From the NCBI RefSeq assembly GCF_010093085.1, contig NZ_MSRC01000007.1:434001-498000 (forward strand): a stretch of 64,000 nt of DNA, written 5' to 3'. Position numbers and translations under genes: made by a program. A model generated the notes under the pieces. It was not told the DNA's origin, did not search any database, and was given only the letters and a program-made list of their open reading frames with translations. This DNA comes from Bacillus sp. SKDU12. Its GTDB lineage: Bacteria; Bacillota; Bacilli; Bacillales; Bacillaceae. The number at the start of each line of letters is the position of its first letter. Within the stretch, counting starts at the first letter, position 1. Positions 28,753-36,105 of the stretch are shown piece by piece.

Positions 28753-31488
28753 TTAATTTGTTTTTTTAGGTGATGAGTTTGATTGCGGTTTGTCAGATGG
28801 ATCTGGTTTATTTTTGTTGGGATCAGAACCGGATGATTCATTCGTGCCTGAGTTTGAATTGCCATCTGACGTATCTTGATTGTTGCTGTTATCGTTAGAT
28901 TGATCTTGGTTACTGTTGTCGGACGGGTTGTTATTTGTATTATCTTGTTTTTTATCTTGATCTTGATCGTTTGTTGAATCATCAGTTTGATCTTGATTTT
29001 TCTGGTCATCTGTTTGAGAATCATCAGTTTGGGAGTCATCCTGAGATTTATCTTCATCTTGCTTTTCATCATCGGTTTTCTTTTCGTCGTCTTTATTTTC
29101 TTCATCCTCAGCCTTCGGTACTTCATAGAAAGTAGCGGCTGTATCACTGCGAACATCATCGCTGATCGCTGTTACTTGGAATTTATACACAGATCCAGGC
29201 TTCACATCAGATATGACGACTTCTTTTGCAGAACTGTTCTGGATCTCTGAGTAGCTGCCGTCATCGACAGACTGCTTCACTTCAAAGGTAGCATCATCGT
29301 CATATTTCCAGCTTAACGTCAGAGACTGATTGTCTTTATCATATTTTACGTTTAAGTCAGTCGGTTTATCTGTTTCTTTTTTTTCATACGTTTTAGAAAC
29401 AGAGGAAGGAGCAGTGCCTTTTACAAAGTACTCTGTGAGCTTTTTGTCGCTTGGTGTATTTGGTCCTGCCAATTTTGCCGGGTTAGAGCCTTTTTCTACA
29501 GTAGCTTCCTCTACACTGTCAGGCTTCTCGAATGATCCGCTTCCGTTATCGACATCGGCGATGAGCTGGGCGAATAGACGTTTTGCCACCTGCTGCTCTG
29601 GACTATTCAAAGATTTTTTTCCTAGCTTGTTGTTAGAATCTACACCTGTCCATACAGCGGCTGTATATTGAGGGGTATATCCCACAAACCAAGAATCAGG
29701 TACGCCGCCTGATGCAATATTATATTGCTTTAAATATTTTTCTTCAAAGTTTGTTGTACCTGTTTTACCTGCAACTTCCACATTCGGTACTTGTGCAAGT
29801 CGTCCAGTACCTGACTTAACAGCTGTTTTCAGCATATCTGTAATCATAAACGCAGTATAATCGCTCATGGCTGACTTAGATTTTGGTGTTAAGTCAAGCT
29901 TCGTGCCATCATTAAATTCAATTGACTTTACAAAATGCGGTTCATTATATGTTCCGTTATTGCCGAATGCACTGTATGCCCCAGCCATTGTCAGAGGAGA
30001 AACACCGACATTGCCTTCTCCGAATCCGCCGATAGAATACGATTCATATACATGTTCTTTATCTAATCCTAATCCCAATCCGTTAGCAAAGTCTACCGCT
30101 GCGTCTTTTCCGGCTGCTTGGAACGCTTTTAAAGCCGGGATGTTACGAGATTGTGCCAATGCTTGGCGCATAGACATTGGTCCATTATATTTACGGTCCC
30201 AATCACGGATTGGTTTTCCGTTAGAATACGTATAGGCTGAGTCATCAATTTGTTCGTATGTGGACCATTTCTTATTTTCAATCACTGGTCCGTAATCCAA
30301 AATCGGTTTTATGGTCGAACCAGGTTGGGCCTCAGTTTGAGTAGCATAGTTAAAGCCGCCGACCGGCTGATTGCGTCCCGCGCCAATCGCGCGGACTTCT
30401 CCGGTTTTTGTATCGAGAAGGGTAACGCCGCCCTGCATGCCTTCAGTAAATCCGACGGTGTCTCCGTCCATCAATTCATCTAGTTTGTCTTGTGCTTTTG
30501 TATTTAATGTCGTGTAAATCTTCAATCCGTCAGTGCCTGGATTGACATCAGATTTTTCTTCAATTTCTTTCATGACTTCTTCAACAAACGCACTGTATTT
30601 ATTTGAATTTGTTTTTTCATATTCCTTCTGTGATACAACGCCTTCATCTTTCACTGCCACTTTTTTCGCTTTGTTAAATTGAGAATCAGAAATAAATCCT
30701 TGTTTTTTCATTAGACTGAGTACGATGTTCCGTCTTTTTTCCGATTTATCCGGGTTTTTAACGGGATTGTACGCTGTCGGGCTTTGCGGCATACCGGCAA
30801 GTGTCGCGGCTTGTTCCACAGTCAGTTTGCTTAAATCTGTGACACCGAAAAATTCTTCCGCCGCTTTTCCGATTCCGTATGCTCTAGGAGAAAAATAAAT
30901 CCGGTTTAAATACATTTCTAAAATTTCATCTTTAGAGTAATTGCGCTCCAGCTGAAGTGAAAGCCATACTTCCTGTACTTTCCGTTTCATTGTTTTCTGT
31001 TGGGAAAGAAGGGAGTTCTTAACGACCTGCTGTGTGATCGTACTTCCGCCTTCAGCACCAAAGCCATCTGTAAAGTTGGCGACTAAGGCGCCTCCGATAC
31101 GGACAGGGTCAATCCCATGGTGCTCATAAAAACGGGCGTCTTCTGTTGCAATAAACGCTTCTTTTACAACATCAGGAATTTCATCTATCGAGACGTAACT
31201 CCGCTTTTCAGACCCATATTCAGCGATTTCTTTTCCATTTTCATCATAAATTGTCGATGAGTAGGGTGTTTTCAGTTTGTTTTCGTCTAGTTTAGGTGCA
31301 TCTGAAATCATGACGGCAAATGTAACGGCACCGCCGACTACGCCTAAAACAAACAGAATGAGTAAAGTGAAAAGGGTCTTTTTAAACAACCCGCCTTTTT
31401 TTCGTTTTTTATTACCTTTTTTCGGTGAAGGATTCGATTTGCTGTTTGCTTTTCGTCGAGCTTCACGGCTGTTTAATTGATCTGACAT
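28753..31488 (-). CDS. ponA: Class A penicillin-binding protein 1
   Basis: A 911-residue bifunctional peptidoglycan synthase. A basic cytosolic N-terminus (KKGNKKRKKGGLFKK) and one transmembrane helix (about residues 36-58) lead into the GT51 transglycosylase (ATEDARFYEHHGIDP, EGGSTITQQ). The transpeptidase has the catalytic serine in GSTIKP (about residue 390), SRN and AGKTGTTN. A fibronectin-III-like module follows, then about 120 residues of Asp/Asn/Gln/Ser/Lys-rich tail. I start at ATG 31488; GTG 31491 is possible. recU lies 21 bases upstream. Confidence 0.97.
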   Translation of the reverse strand: MSDQLNSREARRKANSKSNPSPKKGNKKRKKGGLFKKTLFTLLILFVLGVVGGAVTFAVMISDAPKLDENKLKTPYSSTIYDENGKEIAEYGSEKRSYVSIDEIPDVVKEAFIATEDARFYEHHGIDPVRIGGALVANFTDGFGAEGGSTITQQVVKNSLLSQQKTMKRKVQEVWLSLQLERNYSKDEILEMYLNRIYFSPRAYGIGKAAEEFFGVTDLSKLTVEQAATLAGMPQSPTAYNPVKNPDKSEKRRNIVLSLMKKQGFISDSQFNKAKKVAVKDEGVVSQKEYEKTNSNKYSAFVEEVMKEIEEKSDVNPGTDGLKIYTTLNTKAQDKLDELMDGDTVGFTEGMQGGVTLLDTKTGEVRAIGAGRNQPVGGFNYATQTEAQPGSTIKPILDYGPVIENKKWSTYEQIDDSAYTYSNGKPIRDWDRKYNGPMSMRQALAQSRNIPALKAFQAAGKDAAVDFANGLGLGLDKEHVYESYSIGGFGEGNVGVSPLTMAGAYSAFGNNGTYNEPHFVKSIEFNDGTKLDLTPKSKSAMSDYTAFMITDMLKTAVKSGTGRLAQVPNVEVAGKTGTTNFEEKYLKQYNIASGGVPDSWFVGYTPQYTAAVWTGVDSNNKLGKKSLNSPEQQVAKRLFAQLIADVDNGSGSFEKPDSVEEATVEKGSNPAKLAGPNTPSDKKLTEYFVKGTAPSSVSKTYEKKETDKPTDLNVKYDKDNQSLTLSWKYDDDATFEVKQSVDDGSYSEIQNSSAKEVVISDVKPGSVYKFQVTAISDDVRSDTAATFYEVPKAEDEENKDDEKKTDDEKQDEDKSQDDSQTDDSQTDDQKNQDQTDDSTNDQDQDKKQDNTNNNPSDNSNQDQSNDNSNNQDTSDGNSNSGTNESSGSDPNKNKPDPSDKPQSNSSPKKTN

Positions 31489-31509
31489 CACATCTCAACC
31501 TTTCGTTAA

Positions 31510-32130
31510 TCAACCTTTCGCACTTGATGATGGCGAAAAATAAAGCTGTTCAATAATACTAATATAATCAATTCTAGGTGCATATCCAAGAGAAATCGGA
31601 TATGCGGCTTCCTCTAGCTCATCTTTTCGAATTGATTTTCTGCCGTTTTGTTCTTTTCTGTTCCAGAAAAAAAACAGCTTATCGGCTTCCAAAAAATAAA
31701 CTTGGTCGAAAGCGGATATAATAACAAAACAAATACCGTCTTGGGCCTTCACCTGCTTCATATGCTCAATTTGATGGTCATGGAAATTCTGCAGGGGGAA
31801 AGAGGTTTTGTTTTTCGTTTCTTTCGCCTCAAAATCAATATACCGTCCTTTGTAAATCCCATTATAATCTGTAGTCGATGATTGTTTAAAGTAAGCTTCT
31901 TTAATCACTGCGGCGCTTCTTTTTGGGTAATGGACATTTACAATTTGAACAGGTGTCGGCTTTTTGTGTATGACGGCTATTTGGTTTGTCAGATAATACT
32001 TATTCGTTTCGTTTAAGTCATCTTCGAGGGTCATTCCGCGATTACTGTAAGACGGGGCCCTTTTTTGACTGTTTTGGGATGAAACCGAATGTTTCGGCTG
32101 AAACGTTTTTCCGTTAGGATACCGAATCAC
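31510..32130 (-). CDS. recU: Holliday junction resolvase RecU
   Basis: The 206-residue resolvase cleaves four-way junctions and helps chromosome segregation; it also modulates RecA. The PD-(D/E)XK-type core is visible as [20 protein letters not shown]. The N-terminal region, [10 protein letters not shown], matches the family. It is the first gene of the recU-ponA operon and is divergent from yppC with only a 46-base gap. Confidence 0.97.
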   Translation of the reverse strand: MIRYPNGKTFQPKHSVSSQNSQKRAPSYSNRGMTLEDDLNETNKYYLTNQIAVIHKKPTPVQIVNVHYPKRSAAVIKEAYFKQSSTTDYNGIYKGRYIDFEAKETKNKTSFPLQNFHDHQIEHMKQVKAQDGICFVIISAFDQVYFLEADKLFFFWNRKEQNGRKSIRKDELEEAAYPISLGYAPRIDYISIIEQLYFSPSSSAKG

Positions 32131-32176
32131 TTTCTCATCCTCCTTATTAAACTATTCATGACGGAAGTGAATGAAC

Positions 32177-33133
32177 ATGCACGGACAACAGAGCATTGGA
32201 ACGCTTTTGAGCCGGATTGAGCGGGAGACAAAAGTAAAAAATATAGATAATATCTCAAGAACGAATGCATATAAAGCGTTTTATGATCGTCATCCAGAGA
32301 TCAAATGGTCGCTATTGGCATCCTTCGTATCCCGCAATGCCGGCTGGTCAATGACTGACTTAAAAGGCAGTCTGTTTCAGCTCGGACTTCGTGAGAGACA
32401 GCAAAAGTGGTTCTTTTTGGCCTATGAAAGAGCGAACTGGCTTATTTTTTCGGATGCCTATCCGCAGCTTCTCTTATACCAATGGTCAAAAATAATCGGT
32501 AAACCGCTGTTTCATTACCTGCATATGTTTGGCGTCTCACAATTTATGAGAGAAGAATGGACCCGTTTTTGGCATGAGCGAAACACAGAGCGCCTAATGT
32601 ATGCCCTCATCATAAATGAACAAAACACTATCCAAACACCTATTATACAAAATCCTTCGTTTAAAAAGAACGTTTTTGACACGATTCCTTTTTATTTAAG
32701 TGATTGGTTTCATTTTAACACGGTTATTTTTCCTTCTTCAGATGGGCTTCTTTACGGGATTTCAGTGAAACGTTTTTCCAAAACAGAGGAGAGGATCAGG
32801 CTGGGAAAGCAGCTGTCTCAATTGCTGTTCAGCCCCGAATTGTTTTCCTCATTTTATCACTTTTTGCACACAGTGCCGCATACAGGTTCCCGTTTTGATA
32901 TGGAAAAAATGATCGGGGTCAAAAAAAGAACATCTCCTATGCTTAGGACATGCTATCCAGAGTTCATTCACTCATTAGACGGAAAGAAAACTGATTGGTT
33001 TCATGGAAAGATAAAGAAAGCGTTCTTTAAACGTGAAGTATTGCCGAAGCAGATTGAATTGACAGACTGGTATCTGCATAAAAATCGCCAGCTTCATGCG
33101 CTTTTCGCGGTCGAGCATTGGCTGAAAAAATAA
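32177..33133 (+). CDS. yppC: Conserved protein YppC (DUF2515)
   Basis: A protein of 318 residues with unknown function, rich in aromatic and basic residues, soluble or peripheral, matching YppC. I start at ATG 32177, 7 bases after GGAAGTG; the ATG at 32171 is too close to that site. It is divergent from recU and is followed by a long inverted repeat. Confidence 0.83.
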   Translation: MHGQQSIGTLLSRIERETKVKNIDNISRTNAYKAFYDRHPEIKWSLLASFVSRNAGWSMTDLKGSLFQLGLRERQQKWFFLAYERANWLIFSDAYPQLLLYQWSKIIGKPLFHYLHMFGVSQFMREEWTRFWHERNTERLMYALIINEQNTIQTPIIQNPSFKKNVFDTIPFYLSDWFHFNTVIFPSSDGLLYGISVKRFSKTEERIRLGKQLSQLLFSPELFSSFYHFLHTVPHTGSRFDMEKMIGVKKRTSPMLRTCYPEFIHSLDGKKTDWFHGKIKKAFFKREVLPKQIELTDWYLHKNRQLHALFAVEHWLKK

Positions 33134-33159
33134 AGAAGCAAGGAAATTCCTTGCTTCTT
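33133..33159. terminator. Terminator between yppC and sspM
   Basis: A 13-bp perfect inverted repeat (33133-33145 with 33147-33159) between converging genes. It lacks a long T-run and overlaps both stop codons. Confidence 0.65.
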
Positions 33160-33262
33160 ACGTAGAAGGGCGGTTTGGGCCGCCCAATTTTTTATCTAAA
33201 GAGTCGATTGCTTTTGATTCAGTCTTTTTTTGCTGGCCGGCTTTTTTCGGTCTTGTTTTCAT
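33158..33262 (-). CDS. sspM: Small acid-soluble spore protein M
   Basis: A 34-residue, lysine-rich peptide beginning MKTRPKKAGQQKKTES and ending GGPNRPST, which matches SspM as I remember it. It is a minor forespore-made spore protein of unknown role. GGAGGTG lies 5 bases before the ATG. The gene is too short for most ORF finders and sits alone between yppC and yppD. Its stop overlaps the yppC terminator. Confidence 0.9.
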   Translation of the reverse strand: MKTRPKKAGQQKKTESKAIDSLDKKLGGPNRPST

Positions 33263-33311
33263 ACGGCACCTCCTCACAAATATCGTTTGCATTAAGAGGG
33301 AGGATCATACA

Positions 33312-33476
33312 ATGTTTGCGGGTGTTTTTGTCGAAAACGTCAGCTTTTTGTGGAATACCTGTTTGTTTGGCGATTTGCTTCTAGTTTTGTCAGGAGGAAG
33401 GAAAGAGCCTAAAGAGCAAAGAATGTTAACCGGGAGAGACGAAGAAAGGGAGGTACACGAATGTCCGGTTATGTAA
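33312..33476 (+). CDS. Possible 54-residue peptide upstream of yppD
   Basis: An open frame of 54 codons starts at ATG 33312, 8 bases after a near-perfect ribosome site AGAGGGAGG (33295-33303). It overlaps the yppD start by 16 bases in another frame, so coupled translation is possible. The first half is hydrophobic (FVENVSFLWNTCLFGDLLLV) and the second half is charged. I do not recognise it. It may be real or chance; coding evidence is only the start site and the overlap. Confidence 0.35.
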   Translation: MFAGVFVENVSFLWNTCLFGDLLLVLSGGRKEPKEQRMLTGRDEEREVHECPVM

Positions 33477-33706
33477 GCAAAACAGATATTCTCCGTATGC
33501 TTTCTGATATGGAACATGAACTAACTCGAGCTGAGCAAAGCCTGAATCATTCTTTACATGCATTTGAAGCTGAGGCGCGGGAAACGAAAAACGATCGTCT
33601 GCGCGTGCTGGAAGAAGAACTCATGGACCTTCATATTTGTATCAGTGAGCTGTATCAATCGCCTCGGCATAGGTATGCATTTGAAAAGGTATATCGTATC
33701 AGCTGA
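33461..33706 (+). CDS. yppD: Small conserved protein YppD
   Basis: An 81-residue acidic helical protein, unknown function, with a likely coiled coil (residues about 15-60). The ribosome site AAAGGGAGGT is 7 bases before the ATG. It lies upstream of yppE. Confidence 0.82.
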   Translation: MSGYVSKTDILRMLSDMEHELTRAEQSLNHSLHAFEAEARETKNDRLRVLEEELMDLHICISELYQSPRHRYAFEKVYRIS

Positions 33707-33751
33707 ATTTGTGACTGAAATTTGGTACGATATGCATTGAGGTGAAGGGTA

Positions 33752-34123
33752 TTGCAATCACAAACATTGCTGGAAATGACCAAGCAAATGATTGAAGCTG
33801 CTGAAAAAGGCGCTGATCGATATCAGGAAGGAAAAGACAATGATCAATCTTATGATTTTTTTGATACGATAAAGCCTGCAGTTGAGGAGAATGATGAGCT
33901 TGCGAATAGCTGGGCGCAAGGGGCATTTGAATGGATAAAAGCCAGCCGGCCAAAATATGTGCATAAAGAGCAAATCGAGACCGTAAAGGATCATTTTTTG
34001 GAATTGGTCCTTCAATCATACGTTCATCATATTCATAAAAAACGATTTAAGGATATCACGGAATCTGTCCTTTATACGTTACACGCAGTAAAAGATGAAA
34101 TAGAAAGAGAAGACAGCCGGTAA
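33752..34123 (+). CDS. yppE: Conserved helical protein YppE (DUF1798)
   Basis: A 123-residue four-helix-bundle protein of the YppE/DUF1798 family, unknown function; structures of the family have been determined. The start is TTG 33752 behind GAGGTGAAGG. It follows yppD by 45 bases and ends within a terminator. Confidence 0.87.
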   Translation: MQSQTLLEMTKQMIEAAEKGADRYQEGKDNDQSYDFFDTIKPAVEENDELANSWAQGAFEWIKASRPKYVHKEQIETVKDHFLELVLQSYVHHIHKKRFKDITESVLYTLHAVKDEIEREDSR

Positions 34124-34138
34124 AGGCTGTCTTCTTTT
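34109..34138 (+). terminator. Terminator of yppDE
   Basis: GAAGACAGCC (34109-34118) pairs with GGCTGTCTTC (34125-34134), then TTTT. The yppE stop codon lies in the loop. Confidence 0.85.
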
Positions 34139-34162
34139 ACGTTTGTTATAGGGGGCCGGCTG

Positions 34163-34351
34163 TTAATTCAGCTCATATGCCGGGCTTTCTGCTCCATTTG
34201 CTTCGAGAACCTTCATACTGTAACGAAACTCAGTTATGCTGAGATGTCCTTGAATATAGAGGAACTTGGCAAAGTCCATCAGTTTATTCACACAGTCTGT
34301 TTCATATTTCTTCATTTCTGCAAAACGTTTGCTTAAGTATGATACGTTCAT
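34163..34351 (-). CDS. yppF: Small conserved protein YppF
   Basis: A 62-residue helical protein that matches YppF, unknown function. GAGGGG lies upstream of the ATG on the minus strand. It is a single gene facing yppE. Confidence 0.85.
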   Translation of the reverse strand: MNVSYLSKRFAEMKKYETDCVNKLMDFAKFLYIQGHLSITEFRYSMKVLEANGAESPAYELN

Positions 34352-34538
34352 TATGGTGCATCCCCTCTCATCTGTATTGAAAATATGGTACCATAATGAT
34401 TCGACTTTTTTCTGTTTTTAAAAAATTTAAACTTTCGACAAAGTTAGACAAATGCAAATCAAGACATGTGACACAAATAATAGATTTCACTCATACATAT
34501 ATAGAAGAAAAAACATGTTGAGTTTAGGGGGAATCGCA

Positions 34539-34919
34539 ATGAACAGGAGTTCTCAAAGCTATCCTCAGCAAATGGGCTACTATGATCCTCAGCAAATGCA
34601 AGGGTATTATCAGCAGGCTGCTGCACCAGGGCCTGGGCAATATTACCCGATGCAGTATGGACAGCAGGATTATTATGATCCGTATACTCCAAACCCAAAC
34701 CAGTCAATGCCTATGCAGCCGCCTATGTTTTCTAACCCTTATCCAATCCCAAGGCCTAATCAACAGCAGCCCTCACAATTTCAAAATATACTATCGCAAT
34801 TCAAAAAAGCCAACGGACAGTTTGATTTTAATAAAATGATGGATACGACAGGCCAAGTGATGAGTGCAATGAATCAGTTCGGATCATTAATAAAGGGAGT
34901 TACCAGCTTTTTCAAATGA
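34539..34919 (+). CDS. yppG: Pro/Gln/Tyr-rich protein YppG, possible spore coat protein
   Basis: A 126-residue protein; residues 1 to about 80 are low-complexity Gln, Pro, Tyr and Met, like structural coat proteins, and the last 45 residues are a hydrophobic-basic tail ([15 protein letters not shown] onward). It matches YppG. I chose ATG 34539 behind TAGGGGGAA. Upstream, CATACATA (about 34494) resembles a mother-cell sigma-E -10, which would fit a sporulation role, but this is only suggestive. Confidence 0.82.
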   Translation: MNRSSQSYPQQMGYYDPQQMQGYYQQAAAPGPGQYYPMQYGQQDYYDPYTPNPNQSMPMQPPMFSNPYPIPRPNQQQPSQFQNILSQFKKANGQFDFNKMMDTTGQVMSAMNQFGSLIKGVTSFFK

Positions 34920-34922
34920 TGA

Positions 34923-34958
34923 AAGCATGAATGAGTTACTCATTCATGCTTCTTTTTT
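34923..34958. terminator. Terminator between yppG and ypqA
   Basis: A 13-bp perfect stem (34923-34935 with 34939-34951), 3-base loop and T-run to 34958, between converging genes. Confidence 0.9.
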
Positions 34959-35368
34959 GGAAAGAAAAGCGTCATCGTCTGCTCATCCCAAGATGTTTCC
35001 ATATCTTCTTGGTGTACTTCATAAGGCAGCTGAACCGTTCTTGTCATGCTTGTAAAAGTGGCCTCATTATGCTGTTTTTGTTTCTCTTGAAGTGTTACAT
35101 GCAGATATCTTGATTTTACATCAACGACGATATCACCATCCCGAAACGTCGCCGGAATGGTGATATCGACATACAGTCCGGTCTCTCTTTCCCTCAGATC
35201 TATGGTTGTCTGCACATCCTCTAAACTCGAGTTGATCAGGTTTTGAAACCCGTTTAATAGGTTGCCGAATGCTGAAGATTGAAAAAGAGAGTCAATTGCC
35301 TCTGTGATCATTTCTTCTTTCTTTTGCAGTTCATTCTTTTTGTCATCATGAAATTCCAAATCTGCCAC
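34940..35368 (-). CDS. ypqA: Hsp20/alpha-crystallin-like protein YpqA
   Basis: A 142-residue protein whose residues about 55-140 read as a small-heat-shock fold (GLYVDITIPA, GDIVVDVKSRYLHVTL, RTVQLPYEV), after an acidic helical N-terminus. The C-terminal IXI motif of true chaperones is absent, so it may be a diverged, coat-associated member. The symbol is from gene order and is less certain than the domain. Confidence 0.72.
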   Translation of the reverse strand: MADLEFHDDKKNELQKKEEMITEAIDSLFQSSAFGNLLNGFQNLINSSLEDVQTTIDLRERETGLYVDITIPATFRDGDIVVDVKSRYLHVTLQEKQKQHNEATFTSMTRTVQLPYEVHQEDMETSWDEQTMTLFFPKKKHE

Positions 35369-35415
35369 CGCCTTTTTTTATCAGGTTATGCGTCAATGCC
35401 AGATGTTGTTATAAA

Positions 35416-35444
35416 TTGAAGCAAAATTGAAAGTGTGGTTAAAT
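35416..35444 (+). promoter_or_regulatory. Candidate sigma-A promoter for ypqE
   Basis: TTGAAG (35416-35421) and TTAAAT (35439-35444) are 17 bases apart; the -10 is weak. Confidence 0.4.
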
Positions 35445-35496
35445 AGGGGGGAATGAAGGGATAACGGTTGAAGCGAATGAGAAGGGAGAAAACACA

Positions 35497-36000
35497 TTGC
35501 TGAAAAAATTATTCGGAATGGGAAAAACTCAGGAAAAAGTAACAGAAGAGGTTATTTATTCTCCGGCAGACGGGACGGTCATGAACTTGACAGATGTGCC
35601 GGACCCTGTTTTTTCACAGAAAATGATGGGAGAAGGCATAGCGGTAGAACCCTCAAACGGCGAAATCGTCTCACCTGTGGAAGGTGAAGTGATCCAGATT
35701 TTCCACACCAAACATGCAGTTGGCATTCGGACACGCTCAGGAATAGAACTGTTAATCCATGTTGGCCTGGAAACGGTTAATATGAACGGAGAAGGATTTA
35801 CTGCCCACTTAAAAGAAGGGGACAAAGTGAAGGTCGGTGATCCGCTGATTACGTGTGATTTGGAGTTAATAAAAGAAAAAGCGAGCAGCACAGTCATTCC
35901 CATTGTAATCATGAATGGTGAAGCTGTAGGATCTCTTGTGCCGGCAGACGAAAAGGCTGCCCATAAAGGTAAAACAAAGCTCCTCACAATAAAAGCGTAA
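35497..36000 (+). CDS. ypqE: PTS glucose-type EIIA protein YpqE
   Basis: A 167-residue stand-alone EIIA of the glucose family. The phospho-acceptor histidine is in [10 protein letters not shown] and the partner histidine in HTKHAVGI. Such a domain takes phosphate from HPr and gives it to a sugar-specific EIIB; the partner permease is not nearby. The start is TTG behind GAAGGGAG. Confidence 0.92.
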   Translation: MLKKLFGMGKTQEKVTEEVIYSPADGTVMNLTDVPDPVFSQKMMGEGIAVEPSNGEIVSPVEGEVIQIFHTKHAVGIRTRSGIELLIHVGLETVNMNGEGFTAHLKEGDKVKVGDPLITCDLELIKEKASSTVIPIVIMNGEAVGSLVPADEKAAHKGKTKLLTIKA

Positions 36001-36001
36001 T

Positions 36002-36028
36002 AAGCAGGGCATATGCCTTGCTTTTTTT
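36002..36028 (+). terminator. Terminator of ypqE
   Basis: AAGCAGGGCAT (36002-36012) and ATGCCTTGCTT (36013-36023) form a stem with one G-T pair, then more T. Confidence 0.85.
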
Positions 36029-36105
36029 GTTCGACTGTATAAAATTTGCACCTAGCCATACAAACAAATATTCGGTAAACTGTACTTGACAAAGAGGTGT
36101 AAAGA

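Noticed and set aside
28860-29100. Repeat-rich stretch considered as a CRISPR-like or satellite array
   Set aside because: The repeats are short in-frame codon repeats encoding the PBP1 tail, with no unique spacers.
28632-29159. 175-codon Lys/Met/Thr-rich minus-strand frame
   Set aside because: It is the out-of-frame reading of the repetitive ponA tail and an artefact of low complexity.
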